Source: Absidia repens (taxonomy: Eukaryota > Mucoromycota > Mucoromycetes > Mucorales > Cunninghamellaceae). Taken from it: a stretch of 64,000 bases of DNA. Of the stretch, positions 12,961 through 23,557 are shown piece by piece. Made by a program: the position numbers and the translations under genes. Under the pieces are notes generated by a model. That model ran no database searches. It had not been told where the DNA came from and saw nothing but the letters and a program-made list of their open reading frames with translations. How positions within the stretch are numbered: the first letter of the stretch is position 1; every line of letters begins with the position of its first letter. The DNA lies in NCBI GenBank assembly GCA_002105175.1, contig MCGE01000006.1, forward strand, positions 744,001 to 808,000. The letters are read 5' to 3'.

Positions 12961-13254
12961 GAAGTAAGTTATTTGACTGTACATACGGGGACTGACAAGC
13001 TAAACCACGCTGAAAAAGACCTATTTACTCCATCTTCACTGAAATAGCATAAACAGAAAGGAAAGCTATACTGCCGACCATGAATGGTGTTGGCTGATAT
13101 CGTGAATGTAGAGTCACCATGCTGATCATCTTGTATAATGTTTATGGCTGTCAAAAAGAAGACAAACAAAAAAAAGGGGGAGGGTTTCCTTTTGGTAATA
13201 GACAGAAAAATAATCGCAAACGAATCCCCTCAGGACCAGCCAACCACAGAAAAT

Positions 13255-13600
13255 AATTCAAATCCCGCCCACGTGAAGTTTTGATTTATTCTCAATTTTT
13301 TTTTTCCCTCTCTCTGTTTGTTTCTATTTTTTCTTCGCCATTTCAACTTGTATGGGATTATTTTGGACCTAGAATTGTATCAGGACTAGTTTAGAAGGGA
13401 TTTCAGCTCAGGGATTACAAGATGCATGGGAACCCCCTTTCATTTTGGATCTAGGATCTGAAGGCACCTTTAATTCGCCTTTTGGAGCCTCCATTAGCTT
13501 AGTTTAATGTTAGCTTGTCCATTATTTTTTTCTACATCTGAATAAAATATGTCTCTTTTTACCTGCTCTTTTTACCTGCTTCAATGAAAATGTCCTTTTT
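13255..13600 (-). repeat. dispersed repeat, copy B (inverted relative to copy A)
   Basis: Reverse complement of copy A with high similarity over about 300 bp. In order it shows TCCCGCCCACGTGAA, GACCTAGAATTGTATCAGGA, GGGATTACAAGATGCATGGG, CATTTTGGATCTAGGATCTG, TTTGGAGCCTCCATTAGCTT, then CTTCAATGAAAATG. Confidence 0.7.
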
Positions 13601-13800
13601 GCTTCTCTCATGTGTTATATAATAGATCTCTTTTCCACTACCATCCCCGTTTGATTAGTGTTGAGAGCTGCTATGTTTCAGTCAAAGACATCACTTTGTC
13701 TTTCTCATTCCTTGTACTATACTATCATGTTAGATCTCATTTCACAAACATGCCTTTAGATTAGTGTTGACTATAGTCTCCTCCATCCTTCCTCTAAGAG
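13560..13800 (-). repeat. tandem degenerate ~100-bp repeat units
   Basis: Two adjacent units each carry a TTTGATTAGTGTTGA-like or TTAGATTAGTGTTGA-like word followed ~80-100 bp on by a similar word, with TAGATCTC between. The same unit, reversed, appears near 2640-2940 and 61415-61545 (CACTAATC words), next to other family members. Confidence 0.45.
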
Positions 13801-14169
13801 ATCCCACCCTACCATATAATCCTTTTGTACAATACGGACCCCTCTCCTTTAGTTTAGTATCTATCGATATGCGTAAATAAAAATATGTCTTTTCATTAAC
13901 CATCTTCTGATTCATTGTATGATTAAAGCGTCGCCCTTGTAGTTGTTTTGTTGGCCATGTCAAGTATTTGATTTCTACTTTACGGACTATAACTATTTTC
14001 CCGCAGAAGATGCAGGTGCTGTTTGGCATTATCATATTGCTTATTATTAAAGTTGACCATATTCCAGCTTTATCTATCATATAAATGAGTCTACGCATAA
14101 ATATATATGGTATACATAAATTAGAGAATAAGATCGCCTTAGTACCCGACCCATTTATTTTTCACACCC

Positions 14170-14170
<1 letters not shown>

Positions 14171-14219
<49 letters not shown>
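14171..14219 (+). repeat. (CA)n microsatellite
   Basis: About 24 uninterrupted CA dinucleotides, preceded by CACACCCTAA. Confidence 0.95.
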
Positions 14220-14223
<4 letters not shown>

Positions 14224-14305
14224 TTTTTTTTTCCGATGTGTATGTATATCCATTGGACAAATCAAACAATGTAACGTATAACAGAGAGAATAACGAAAGA
14301 AACAA

Positions 14306-14520
14306 GTTTATTTTATTTAGATGTAGATACAAACTATGACAGGCTAACAACATACTAAACTAATGACGGTTTCATGATACTAAGGTGAGATTAATCTAAC
14401 GAAGTTCCAAAACACAAATCCAAAATGAAAGGTTTTCCCCCTGATGTTTGTTTTGCATTTTTGAAAATGCCCCTAATTCATGTTTTAACACTAATCCTAG
14501 ATCACCAGTATTCCAATGAG
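14306..14520 (+). repeat. dispersed repeat, copy C
   Basis: Starts TTTAGATGTAGATACAAACT exactly like copy A and stays similar through CATACTAAACTAATG. It then diverges into a version shared with copies D and E (CAAATCCAAAATGAAAGGT, GCATTTTTGAAAATGCCCCT, AATTCATGTTTTAACACTAA). Confidence 0.6.
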
Positions 14521-15982
14521 CCTTGCCATCATAACATTCAGACTTTCATGAAGGAAAAAAAGAAGAAAGAAAGGAAAAGAGAGGAAACAAATGGACCTTA
14601 AAAAAATATCAGAAATTATGAGTGCGGCGCTTGAATTGACATTTTTACACTATCCTATATTTTTTTTCAACACACACACAAAAAGAAAGAAAAGGGGATT
14701 GTTAGGGTGTTAGGGACACGTACAATTTTCGCACGTAACCTTCAAAAAAGGCGGAATTTGTTATAGCCTTACACGTACTCATTCTGCACGAATTGTATTA
14801 CTGTGTTGATGTACTGTTCCTGCACGTACAGTACTCTCAAAAATTTAAAAAAGAGGGAGCAACGATTGTAGTTGTGAGAAAGAGTCATACCGAGACAGAA
14901 TGGCTATAAGAAAAGCACAAAAACTTAAACCGTCCAATTTGTGATTATCCATGGCATTAAATGTCATATATCTATAATCTGAGGACTACAGAGTATGAAT
15001 AAACAGGACCCACAGATGCATACTTGAGTCAAATCACTACATAACATATGTACATACAAAACGTTACAAAGAGCGTTGTTATTGTTTATTATCAAAGTAT
15101 AGGGAAAAAATATAATGGAACGATAATAAAATAAAATGAAGGGTACAGTAATGACACGATAATAAAATAATAAGCAGAGATAAGAATAATAATGATAGTA
15201 TATTGGACGTGCTGGTAAACCTCGATGAATATGGAGGAGGGGACAGATCTTTTTGTTACAAGATAAGATTAATAATACGATGATAATGTCAAAAAAAAAA
15301 AAAAGAGCAGTAGTAGTCTTGCATTAAATTCCGGCTTTTTGGAAGAGTATGTGTGTATCCCTAACATTACCTTAAAAATGAGCATGGGCGGCATTTGAAT
15401 TACTGTACTTTACAGTATTGTACGGTCTCTCTCGCACTTCTGATCTCTCCAAAATAAGTTTCCACAAGGCGGCTGTCATGCTAGATATATCAGGGATACA
15501 CACACCAGAATAACTATATTACCCATATTCATACTAACGATGCAGTTTTATTTTCCTGTTTATATCGTTATTGTGGTTCCCTACTACATTTTAAGAAAAA
15601 AATACTGTAAGTGATTTATTTGCGATCATGCACTTTGGGCTACCTCATTGAACAACGAAATTTTTGCCCAAAGTGGATGAGCTTCCCGGAATGCGACAGT
15701 ATGGCTACTAGTGCTGTATAAATAAAAAGAACACATTCAATAACAATATCTTGCATAGAGAGAAAATGGGGTTGATTTTTATTGAGAAAATTTGATAATA
15801 GGTAGGGGACAGGGATGTGGATACGACAATTAAAAGAAATAAAACTGTACAAAAGAATAATGATACTGTAACAATAAAAGGAGATAGAAGTCCGCGACAA
15901 TAAACACAATTGAAGTAAACTATGAAATAAAATATGTATACACTAATAGTAATAATAGCAATAAATGAAGGAACACCAAGTT

Positions 15983-18900
15983 TCATCCATCAAGATTCGC
16001 AAAGGCCAATGAGTTCTTTGATAAATTTTGCAATTTCGTATGACTCCTTGGCCAAGTCACGTTTTGCTGCAGAGGAGGCGGTTTCAGGCGAGTGAGCAAA
16101 GAGTTATTTCGAATGTACATAAGCTTATCACGGCATTGCTGAAGGTCGGAAAGCACCACTTCGCCTTGTTGACGATAGCGTAAATCCGTGGTAGTCAAGC
16201 TGAATGTGGATTTCGACACATCTGTCACTGTTGTCACCACGTCCACTATTGTCGTAATAATTCCGTACACATCGCCTATTTTTTGTGCTGATCGTAAAGA
16301 ACTGAGGAGATTCTGTATATTGGACACTATTTGATCGGTTTCCTTTTTCAAATATTCCTAAAAAAAAAAGAAGATCAGATAAAAAGGATGCTTTTTTCTA
16401 ATGTTTATGGCATTGTCTACTTACAGCTAATTGAATTGGAGTCATTGAGGGGATTAGTTTTTTTCCACTGTCACTTATCGTGTTTTTCTTGCTCAACATG
16501 GTTGAACCAGACGAATCCTGGCGACGGGGATCGCGTGGAGTGGATGACGAGGATGACAATTTTGCGGCGACCCAGTATGATAATGATGGTGGTCAGTGTT
16601 CCTAGTCGTAGTAGGTGTTGTTGGTGATAAAGCGGATGATATTGATGACGCTGATGATGATGGTGATGATGACGATGATGAAGATGATGGTGATGGCGCC
16701 ATACCAACTAGTTTAACTAAATCCACTACAGCACACGTCAAGTTGCAAGCAGCCACGTCCAAAAGGCCGATCGGACTAATTCCCATACTATTGACATGTG
16801 ATTTCGCAGCTGTCACCAGCTGTGTCAATCCATTCGAGAAAGGTCCTTTCAATGATTGCAGCTTGGTTTGTTTATCCAGTGTCAAGGCACCTTTTGTTTC
16901 ATATCTTTCCACATCCTCTGTAATTGCTTTACAGGTCACCACCAGTATTTTCATCGAAGAGAATATGTCGGAGGGTGATTTTGATCTATATTATATAAAG
17001 AGTTCAATATGTTTCATATTGTCATTGAAATAACTATTGATACTGGCTTACCTTGATCGTTGTAACAGATCTTCAATGGCAGCCTGATAACTGACGATGG
17101 AGTCGTAAGGGATAACGCCGGTGCGGGTAGGTTGTAAAAAGCTTTCTTTGATGATGTTTTGATTTGGTACAGACTTTTCGTGTTCAGTGGATCCTATAGA
17201 AAATAAAATAGGTTAGACAAAATGTAGACCGTAATGAGGTTTGCTTTTTGTCCTTTTTTTTTTTTTTTCTATACCATTTGCGTTCCTTAATTCTATTTGC
17301 AACTTTTGATATTTCGTTTGCCATTCTTGAATCTAGTAGTATATAAAGTTTATATATATATATAGATAGATATAATCAGTATTTGCATTTCCTATTGCAA
17401 GATTCTAGTTTTCTTTGTTTTTTCAGGGAGGAGTATTTTTGTCACTAACTTACTTCTTGTAAAAGTTGTCGATTTTTGAAATCTGCTTGTTCTTTTTCGT
17501 CCCTGAATTTATCATTTTCCCTTGAAAGTTTTTCTAGTTCATTCATAAGCTGGGATGTTTCTTGTTTGACATCATGTACCATCTAATACACATATATTAA
17601 TATATAAATATTTCGACCTTCTTGCTATCCTTCCTTATTTGTTTTGTTATTATAATGTTTTCTTACCTCTTGCTGGTCCCTATGATTGCGTTCAAGAGAT
17701 CTATATTGTTCATCCAATCTATTATAGTCGTTTCGTAGCTAAGGCAATAATCCAAAAGAGTCAGTGATAAAATTGTCAGTAAATTAGAAACGGATGCATA
17801 TAGTTTGTAGTTACCTTGTGCATTTTTTCATTGTTTCTTCCATCAGTGTCATCACGCGACATCTTTCGGGCCATCAAATCCTATAAAGTGAATTCAAATT
17901 AAAAGAACACATTTGAGTTCTCCTAATATGGCAGTTTCCTTTCCTTTTTTTTCAGCATACCTGATTTTCCTGTTCCAGCATTTGAATTCGTTCGGTCATT
18001 GTAGCAATTTGATATTCATACTCGTCAACACCGACAAGTTTCTATAAAGAGTTAATACATAGTGAGAAGAAGAAGAATAGGTAATAAATTTCTATTTATG
18101 TCTCTGTGACGCTCTCTAAATAGTATCTTCATGTTTCTTTAATTGTTGTGTTACCTTGGTATAAGCGTTGGTCGAGGCGTTGTTGTCACTATCTTCGGAT
18201 CGAGTATGGACCATGTTTCCAAGATCGGCCATAAGACTATCCAGAGAATCGCCATCCTGTTTTCCATACCCATTATTGTTATTGGTATTGTTGTGGTGTT
18301 GTTGCTGGTAATAAGATGGTGATGAAGATATAGTGGATTGTTTTGATTGATATCCGGTGCTGTTGTTATCAGTATTTTTATTTCGAAGGTGTTGATGCTG
18401 TTGTTGTGCTGAGTATGTGTACTTTCCTACAGGGCTATTTTCGCTAAACTGGGTATGGTTATGATCATGGTCATGGTCATTATCGTCATCGTTGTCGTCA
18501 TCTGAAGAATCTTTACTAGATACTGGTTCAACATTGATTGTTCCTTTCATGGGTACTATGGTAGTTGCCTGGCTTGCTGGTTGTTGTTGTTGCTGTTGCT
18601 GCTGTTCATTTCCCATAGGGTTTCTTGGTATAGGTGATGAAATGGATGTAGTTGGTATAGGGGGCATGGGTGGCCGATTGGTGTCCTAAAACAAAATAGT
18701 GAGTGTCTCGACGATATAAACCCAGTCAATATGCCCTAATAACTTACATCAGCATCCATGATATGAGGATATCGTCGGGTCAATTCATAATACACATCGC
18801 TAGCCAAATCCGTGAATCTAGATTCTGGTAAAGTTGCCAATTTTTGCCGTGCTTGGTTACGTTTTGGGTGGAATTCTTCTCGTACTGCCAAAAACGGGAC

Positions 18901-19389
18901 TAGAATAAATCAGATAATTAGAAACCAATCGATGATTGTGTAAACAGATGTAACATACAAATCAAATCACTTACCGAACTTATCATTAAGATTTCTTCGC
19001 ATCAGTTCATCATATACGTCCATAGCCAGTTCATGAAACTGCAAATTGCTAAGTCTGGATAGTTTTTGTCGAGCAGACGCCCGCTGTGGATGGACCCCCT
19101 CAGCAGCCTCTACATAAAAGCAATAAGGTTAATGACAAGTCTTTACATGAAAAGTAATATTTATACCTTTTGCCAGGAAGTTGATCAAATATTTTCGTAA
19201 CTCAGCATAATACGTTCGAGCGGAGGATTCATAGTTGATATTGTTGTAAGGTCGACTTGAGGATGAGGCCATGGATGCGGATCGCGAGTTTGGATTAGTG
19301 GAGCGGGATGAAGTTGAGAAGGTCTTTGACATCATGCCGCGTGATTTCCAGTCGTCGGGTGATTGAGGTGGAGACCTTGGAAAAGACAT
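15983..19389 (-). CDS. SPA2: Polarisome scaffold Spa2-like protein (GIT/SHD repeats)
   Basis: Polarisome scaffold linking formin, MAP kinases and Rab GAPs at growth sites. Exons: 19389-19167, 19109-18975, 18899-18748, 18685-18155, 18041-17961, 17880-17815, 17738-17667, 17582-17454, 17332-17275, 17193-17052, 16985-16425 and 16357-15983. Two Spa2-homology repeats follow a Ser-rich N-terminus: HPQRASARQKLSRLSNLQFH..LAMDVYDELMRR and HPKRNQARQKLATLPESRFT..LASDVYYELTRR. A disordered Gln/Asn-rich stretch, a coiled coil spread over small phase-0 exons, and a C-terminal helical domain (CNLTCAVVDLVKLVG ... YLKKETDQIVSNIQNLLSSL) complete the family layout. One base appears to be missing in exon 16985-16425: the frame before and after the 16493-16593 interval differs by one. 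With that base the protein would be about 841 aa. Confidence 0.87.
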
Positions 19390-19780
19390 GTAAACGTCTC
19401 AGTAAAAGAGTGTATGCGGGAGTAAGTCAAAATAAAAAGACAAAGAAAGGAGGAACGAAGAACAAAAAAAAAAAAAAAAAAAGAGGGAAAAAAATAACTG
19501 AGCGTAAAACAGTTCCAAATTTGGTGTAACTCTTTTTGGGTACTACCATAAAAGTCATTTGTGTATCCGACCAATAAAATGCCGTTTATTTCTTGTTTCT
19601 ATGGAATAGAGTTTCTACTGTAAAATGGATCAATGGAAGAGTGGGGGGGATTGAGATGGGGAGGGGACAAAAGTAAGGAGAATGGTATGTACATACAAAT
19701 AACAATAAAAAAGACGAATATAATATACTATGTAATAATAATTAAAAAAAAGGGGGGACGGAAAGACAAAGAGGTCATTT
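19390..19780. promoter_or_regulatory. SPA2 5' flank / DOHH 3' flank
   Basis: A 391-bp spacer between two minus-strand genes. It has an A-run near 19464-19482 close to the SPA2 start, and purine/pyrimidine-rich DNA (19640-19780) that would be the DOHH 3' UTR. No defined site recognised. Confidence 0.4.
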
Positions 19781-21051
19781 CTATTGGGCAAGTTTGAGAG
19801 AATGCATATTTTGATGTGTTTCTTCTTGATTTTCGAGACCATTAGCATACTGGAAATCACCACTATAATAGCAATGTAATAAATGTATAAATGAGATCAT
19901 CCATCACCATTATTATTCAATATACATGAGTCAATCATTTCTTACCTAGTTTCATATTCATACATATCCAAAGCCACCACGCAGCTTTCACGAACCACAC
20001 GTTCATTGTCTTCTTTATATTTGCTCAAGACTTCGAGTACTTCAGGAGTTGCAATAGAGCCCAGAGCTTCAGCTGCTTCATGACGCACCATACCTTGTTC
20101 TTTATCGTCCATCAAAGCTTCCGTCAAGGCTGGCACTGATGCTGGATGTTGTAACTGACCAAACACATAAGCAACTAATGTATATAAATAAGAGTTGTGA
20201 TTAGAGTGAATTCACATACATTCCCCCTTCTTTTTCTAAAAAAAAAAACCTTACTTTCATGACGGAATAAAGCGCTTTTCGCCTTGAGTCCTTTAGCCAA
20301 TTCTTCGACAGCTTCAGTATTACCAATTTCTCGTAAAGCAAACATAGCACGATAACGTTCGAATAAAGAGAGGTTGGTGTCGATCAGCTGAACACCCAAT
20401 TCTTGTACTGATTTCTTGTTGACAGAAGGAGGCGCTGGATCCACAGAGCTGTATAAACTTTTGTTTTGATCGCGTTCTTCCTTTGTTTTGGGGTCATTGT
20501 CATATCGGATCTTGTCGATAGATAACTCGCAAGTTTCAGATACCGCTTCGCTTGGGTCCTTTAAGTATTTTTCGAGGTAAGGAATACTTTCCAAAGACCC
20601 AATAGCTGCCAAAGCTTCAGCTGCCTATCATATACGATAATAAAGAAACATCAATGACTTAATTCTTTCTCTAGGCATCAAAAAGAAATAACTTACTTCA
20701 TGGCGCACCATTTCGTGTTCTTCGAGATCTTCCAAAACATCGATCAAGGCTTTGTTGGCATACGGATTCTTGATTTGACCGAGACAGTAAGTCAGTTCAT
20801 GTTTGAGAAGAGCAGACTCATCAGATAAAGCTAGAGAAGAAATAGAAGAGGCAAGGTTAATAGATAATCAAACAAGCTTAGTGTGTCCTTTTCTAATCAT
20901 TACCTTTGGAAATCACATCAATAGATTTTTCATCGGCGACGTTTTTCAGGGTAAATAAGGCTCTAAAGCGCTCAGCCAAAGGAGTAGTACCAGAAGTGTT
21001 ACAAAGAGTATCTTCAAGTTGTTGATAGTTAACTTTCAGAGTATCGGCCAT
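19781..21051 (-). CDS. LIA1: Deoxyhypusine hydroxylase (HEAT-repeat diiron enzyme)
   Basis: Converts deoxyhypusine to hypusine on eIF5A, the last step of hypusination; cytoplasmic. Exons 21051-20904, 20830-20697, 20624-20255, 20174-19946 and 19862-19781 join in phase to about 320 aa, the family length. Eight short HEAT-like repeats fall in two halves separated by a variable linker ([13 protein letters not shown]). All four His-Glu iron-ligand motifs are visible: [39 protein letters not shown] (H-E at an exon junction) and [13 protein letters not shown]. The start [13 protein letters not shown] is the first ATG after an A-rich leader. Its 5' end faces the CaaX-ended gene 375 bp away. Confidence 0.95.
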
Positions 21052-21426
21052 AGTTGAAAGATTTTGTATGTAAAGAAGGCGAGAAGGAAGAAGAAAAGAC
21101 AAGGCTAGAGAAAGAAAAAAAAAAGTTTTATCGGGGTTTTTAAGCCACGCCGGCAAAATTTGCCAGTGCCTGAAAAGTGTCCAAAAACGTGGATCATGAT
21201 ATTTTTCAGATACCGATACATCAAGCATTTTGAAAGAAATATATTCCGCATGCCATATTTCTTTTTTTCGCTTTTTCTTTCCCCTTCTCTATACTTTTTT
21301 GATCATCCTTCGCCATCCCCCTTTCTTTATCCTTTTCTTTTCTTTTTTTTTTTTTTTTTTTTTTTTACTACTTCTTTGCTTGTTTGTTTTATAATAGTCT
21401 TTTCCGGTGTGAATTATTAATACTTC
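21052..21426. promoter_or_regulatory. divergent promoter between DOHH and the CaaX-ended gene
   Basis: The only spacer between two head-to-head starts, 375 bp. It contains pyrimidine-rich DNA on the plus strand ending in a T run (about 21341-21366). Shared regulation is inferred from orientation only. Confidence 0.5.
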
Positions 21427-22915
21427 ATGTCAACCAGTATTACAAAAGGCCCTGCATTCGAAATACGCTTTTGTGAAGGAAATGTAAGTATTTTTTTTTA
21501 TCATTACAGTTATAAACAATCTTATTCATCCTTTCTTAATATATTATATTTGACTAGAAAGTACAAGTATATGATCTATCTAGACGAGGTGACCAAAGTG
21601 CCAATCAACTTCTACCCAATGGTAAGTAACAAAAGAAATTTAAGATATTGCCTGTCGATCAATACTCACTTCTTTATTCAAACAAATGATTTTCCCCTAT
21701 GTTATAAATAGAATACTTAGAAGATGATGTTGTGAATGGTCGATTACGGTATTCCAAACTAGGTAACCAGTGGTTATCCGATGATACGGGTACAAAACAA
21801 CACCATCAGCGGCAATTGGCAGCGATCCCTGATGACCCTTCAACTTCAACAACTACAACAACTGCGCTGGTCGATGAAAAAAACAATAACCTTGATGTGA
21901 TTCCTGTATTAGCCAAACGAAAAGCACTTGAAGATGCCAAGGAACTGGAAAGCATTCGTCAAGGGGAGGAAGCAATGCGAAAAGCAATGGAACGGAAGAT
22001 GAAGATCGAGATGGCAAGACGTGCGCGACAAAAAGCTGCAGCTGAAGCGGAATCAAGTATCAATCTGGAAAATTTGTCTCACAAGGATGACGCTCCTCAG
22101 GATGGCTCTGGTGACAAGAATGGTAATGAATTTTATAGAAACAATGAGTTCCTTATTGCGTGAATGCGTCTTAATGATCATCACCCTTATTTTATGCTTT
22201 TTATAGATTTCAACAATAATACAAACAGACCCATGAATGAACAAGACCCCCAACATCAATATGAACAAGAAAAGGTAAAAAAAAAAAAAAAGAGTAAATG
22301 ACATGAATGACTAAGCTTGATTCATCATTTTTTTAATGTTATCATCAAAAAGGATATTTCATTTCGTACTGAAGAGAATGGCAGGACAACAAAAACAAAC
22401 CAGGTAAACCGTGATGCCAGTATTAGTTTGTTTTTATTATTTTTCGATATTCTGTTTGTTTTTCTGTTTCTCATCATCATGCTACCTTTTTCTTTATATA
22501 GAAGCCGTCCCTGCTGCACAACGACGTTACTCCCCCAACAACCCCATTACCTAACCGACAACAGGTGGACGGCGATAGTATTAGTAGTGATATGCCTGAC
22601 ACCACCTCCGCCAACAATCATGAAAACAACAAACAACATTTTGACAGATCGCCTTCACCACCACCTTTATTCACCGCTGCACCAGCAATAGAGCGTCCTG
22701 AGTCTGTGTACAGAGCGCAATCTTCACCCAATCAACATTATTATCCACAGCATCATGATCCACAGCGACAACAACAACAACAACATGTATACAACTCTTA
22801 TCAACCCACCCCGCAAATTCATCAACAACAAGCTGCTGAGGACTCTTTCTTCCACCAAGACTCTACCAACGATAAAGCGAAACCTTCTTCTGGTTGTTGT
22901 TGCATTATTTCATAG
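21427..22915 (+). CDS. Unknown protein with C-terminal CaaX box (Cys-Ile-Ile-Ser)
   Basis: I do not recognise the family. Exons 21427-21483, 21558-21621, 21712-22122, 22207-22274, 22353-22403 and 22502-22915 join in phase to about 354 aa. The N-terminal ~70 residues look folded (AFEIRFCEGNKVQVYDLSRR, RLRYSKLGNQWLSDD). A charged helical segment follows (KRKALEDAKELESIRQGEEA and onward, about residues 95-140), then a long Gln/Asn/Pro/Ser-rich tail. The last residues are GCCCIIS: a CaaX motif with two extra cysteines, as in proteins that are prenylated and palmitoylated. Membrane attachment is an inference from that motif. A Ser at the last position usually favours farnesylation. Confidence 0.75.
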
Positions 22916-23164
22916 CAGTTGCTGGCCCACTCTTTTGATTTATTCATCTCCTCCTTTTCCACCCCATCCTACCAATATTTACGTAACGTTATCTGTTCGT
23001 TACCATTCCTATTTTTTTTTTTTTTTTTTTGTTACCATTCCTATTACCTTTATTATTTACTAGTTTCACCTTTTACCTATTTTTGTACAAGATATATTAT
23101 ATACCTTTTATCAGTTCCCAATTTATCGTATCCCTCGACCTTATTATTCCTAAATAAAACATAC

Positions 23165-23282
23165 TGATTTGACCTTTTGATACAATGACTTTATTTTAGT
23201 TTATGCTATGATGATGATAAGAAATGATTAAAACAATAAATAGTGTGTTTGATTTTTGACACAAAATGGCTTTATATTATTA

Positions 23283-23346
<64 letters not shown>

Positions 23347-23425
23347 ATGAATAAACAGTAGTATATTTGACTTTTGAGACAAAATGATTTTTATTCTATT
23401 GTGATGATGTTAATGATGATCAATG
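23165..23425 (+). repeat. three degenerate tandem units
   Basis: Each unit opens with a TTTGA(C/T)(C/T)TTTTGA-like word followed by ACAAAATGRCTTTAT-like sequence, then a GATGATG block and an AATAAAYAGTRT-like word. Unit starts are near 23170, 23251 and 23368. Spacing differs mainly through the length of the GAT run in unit 2. Confidence 0.55.
23287..23346 (+). repeat. (GAT)n microsatellite, about 20 units
   Basis: Uninterrupted GAT triplets in non-coding sequence 3' of the CaaX-ended gene. Confidence 0.95.
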
Positions 23426-23557
23426 TATATAGTACTAAATAGACCAATAGTAACAAATGATATCGATAAAATAAAGGGGGGGGGGAATAAACTAATACAA
23501 AAATATATTGCACTAAATAACTAACCACATATAGTTAATGGTACTAAACTGAAGAAG

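Larger units (their letters stand above)
12524..15982. repeat. repeat-rich intergenic spacer (3.5 kb)
   Basis: No credible gene. It holds several members of the dispersed repeat family (about 12845-12960, 13255-13600 inverted, 14306-14520), tandem degenerate ~100-bp units (about 13560-13800), a CA microsatellite, and AT-rich low-complexity DNA with many AATAAT motifs (about 15060-15300). Short open frames here are broken by repeats and have no protein character. Confidence 0.6.
22916..23557. other. convergent 3' spacer with tandem repeats
   Basis: Lies between two convergent genes. It holds a T-run (23010-23029), three degenerate ~100-bp tandem units, a GAT microsatellite and AT-rich DNA. 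No coding potential seen. Confidence 0.6.

Noticed and set aside
13742..14098. Minus-strand 118-aa open frame
   Set aside because: It lies across repeat-family sequence and low-complexity DNA, has no domain-like pattern and no splice context.
14700..14730. GTTAGGGTGTTAGGG resembling telomeric TTAGGG repeats
   Set aside because: Only two imperfect units in the middle of the contig; not an interstitial telomere array.
16510..16706. An intron in SPA2 from GTATGG to GCCAG to explain the frame change
   Set aside because: It joins in the wrong phase and leads to a stop within about 15 codons.
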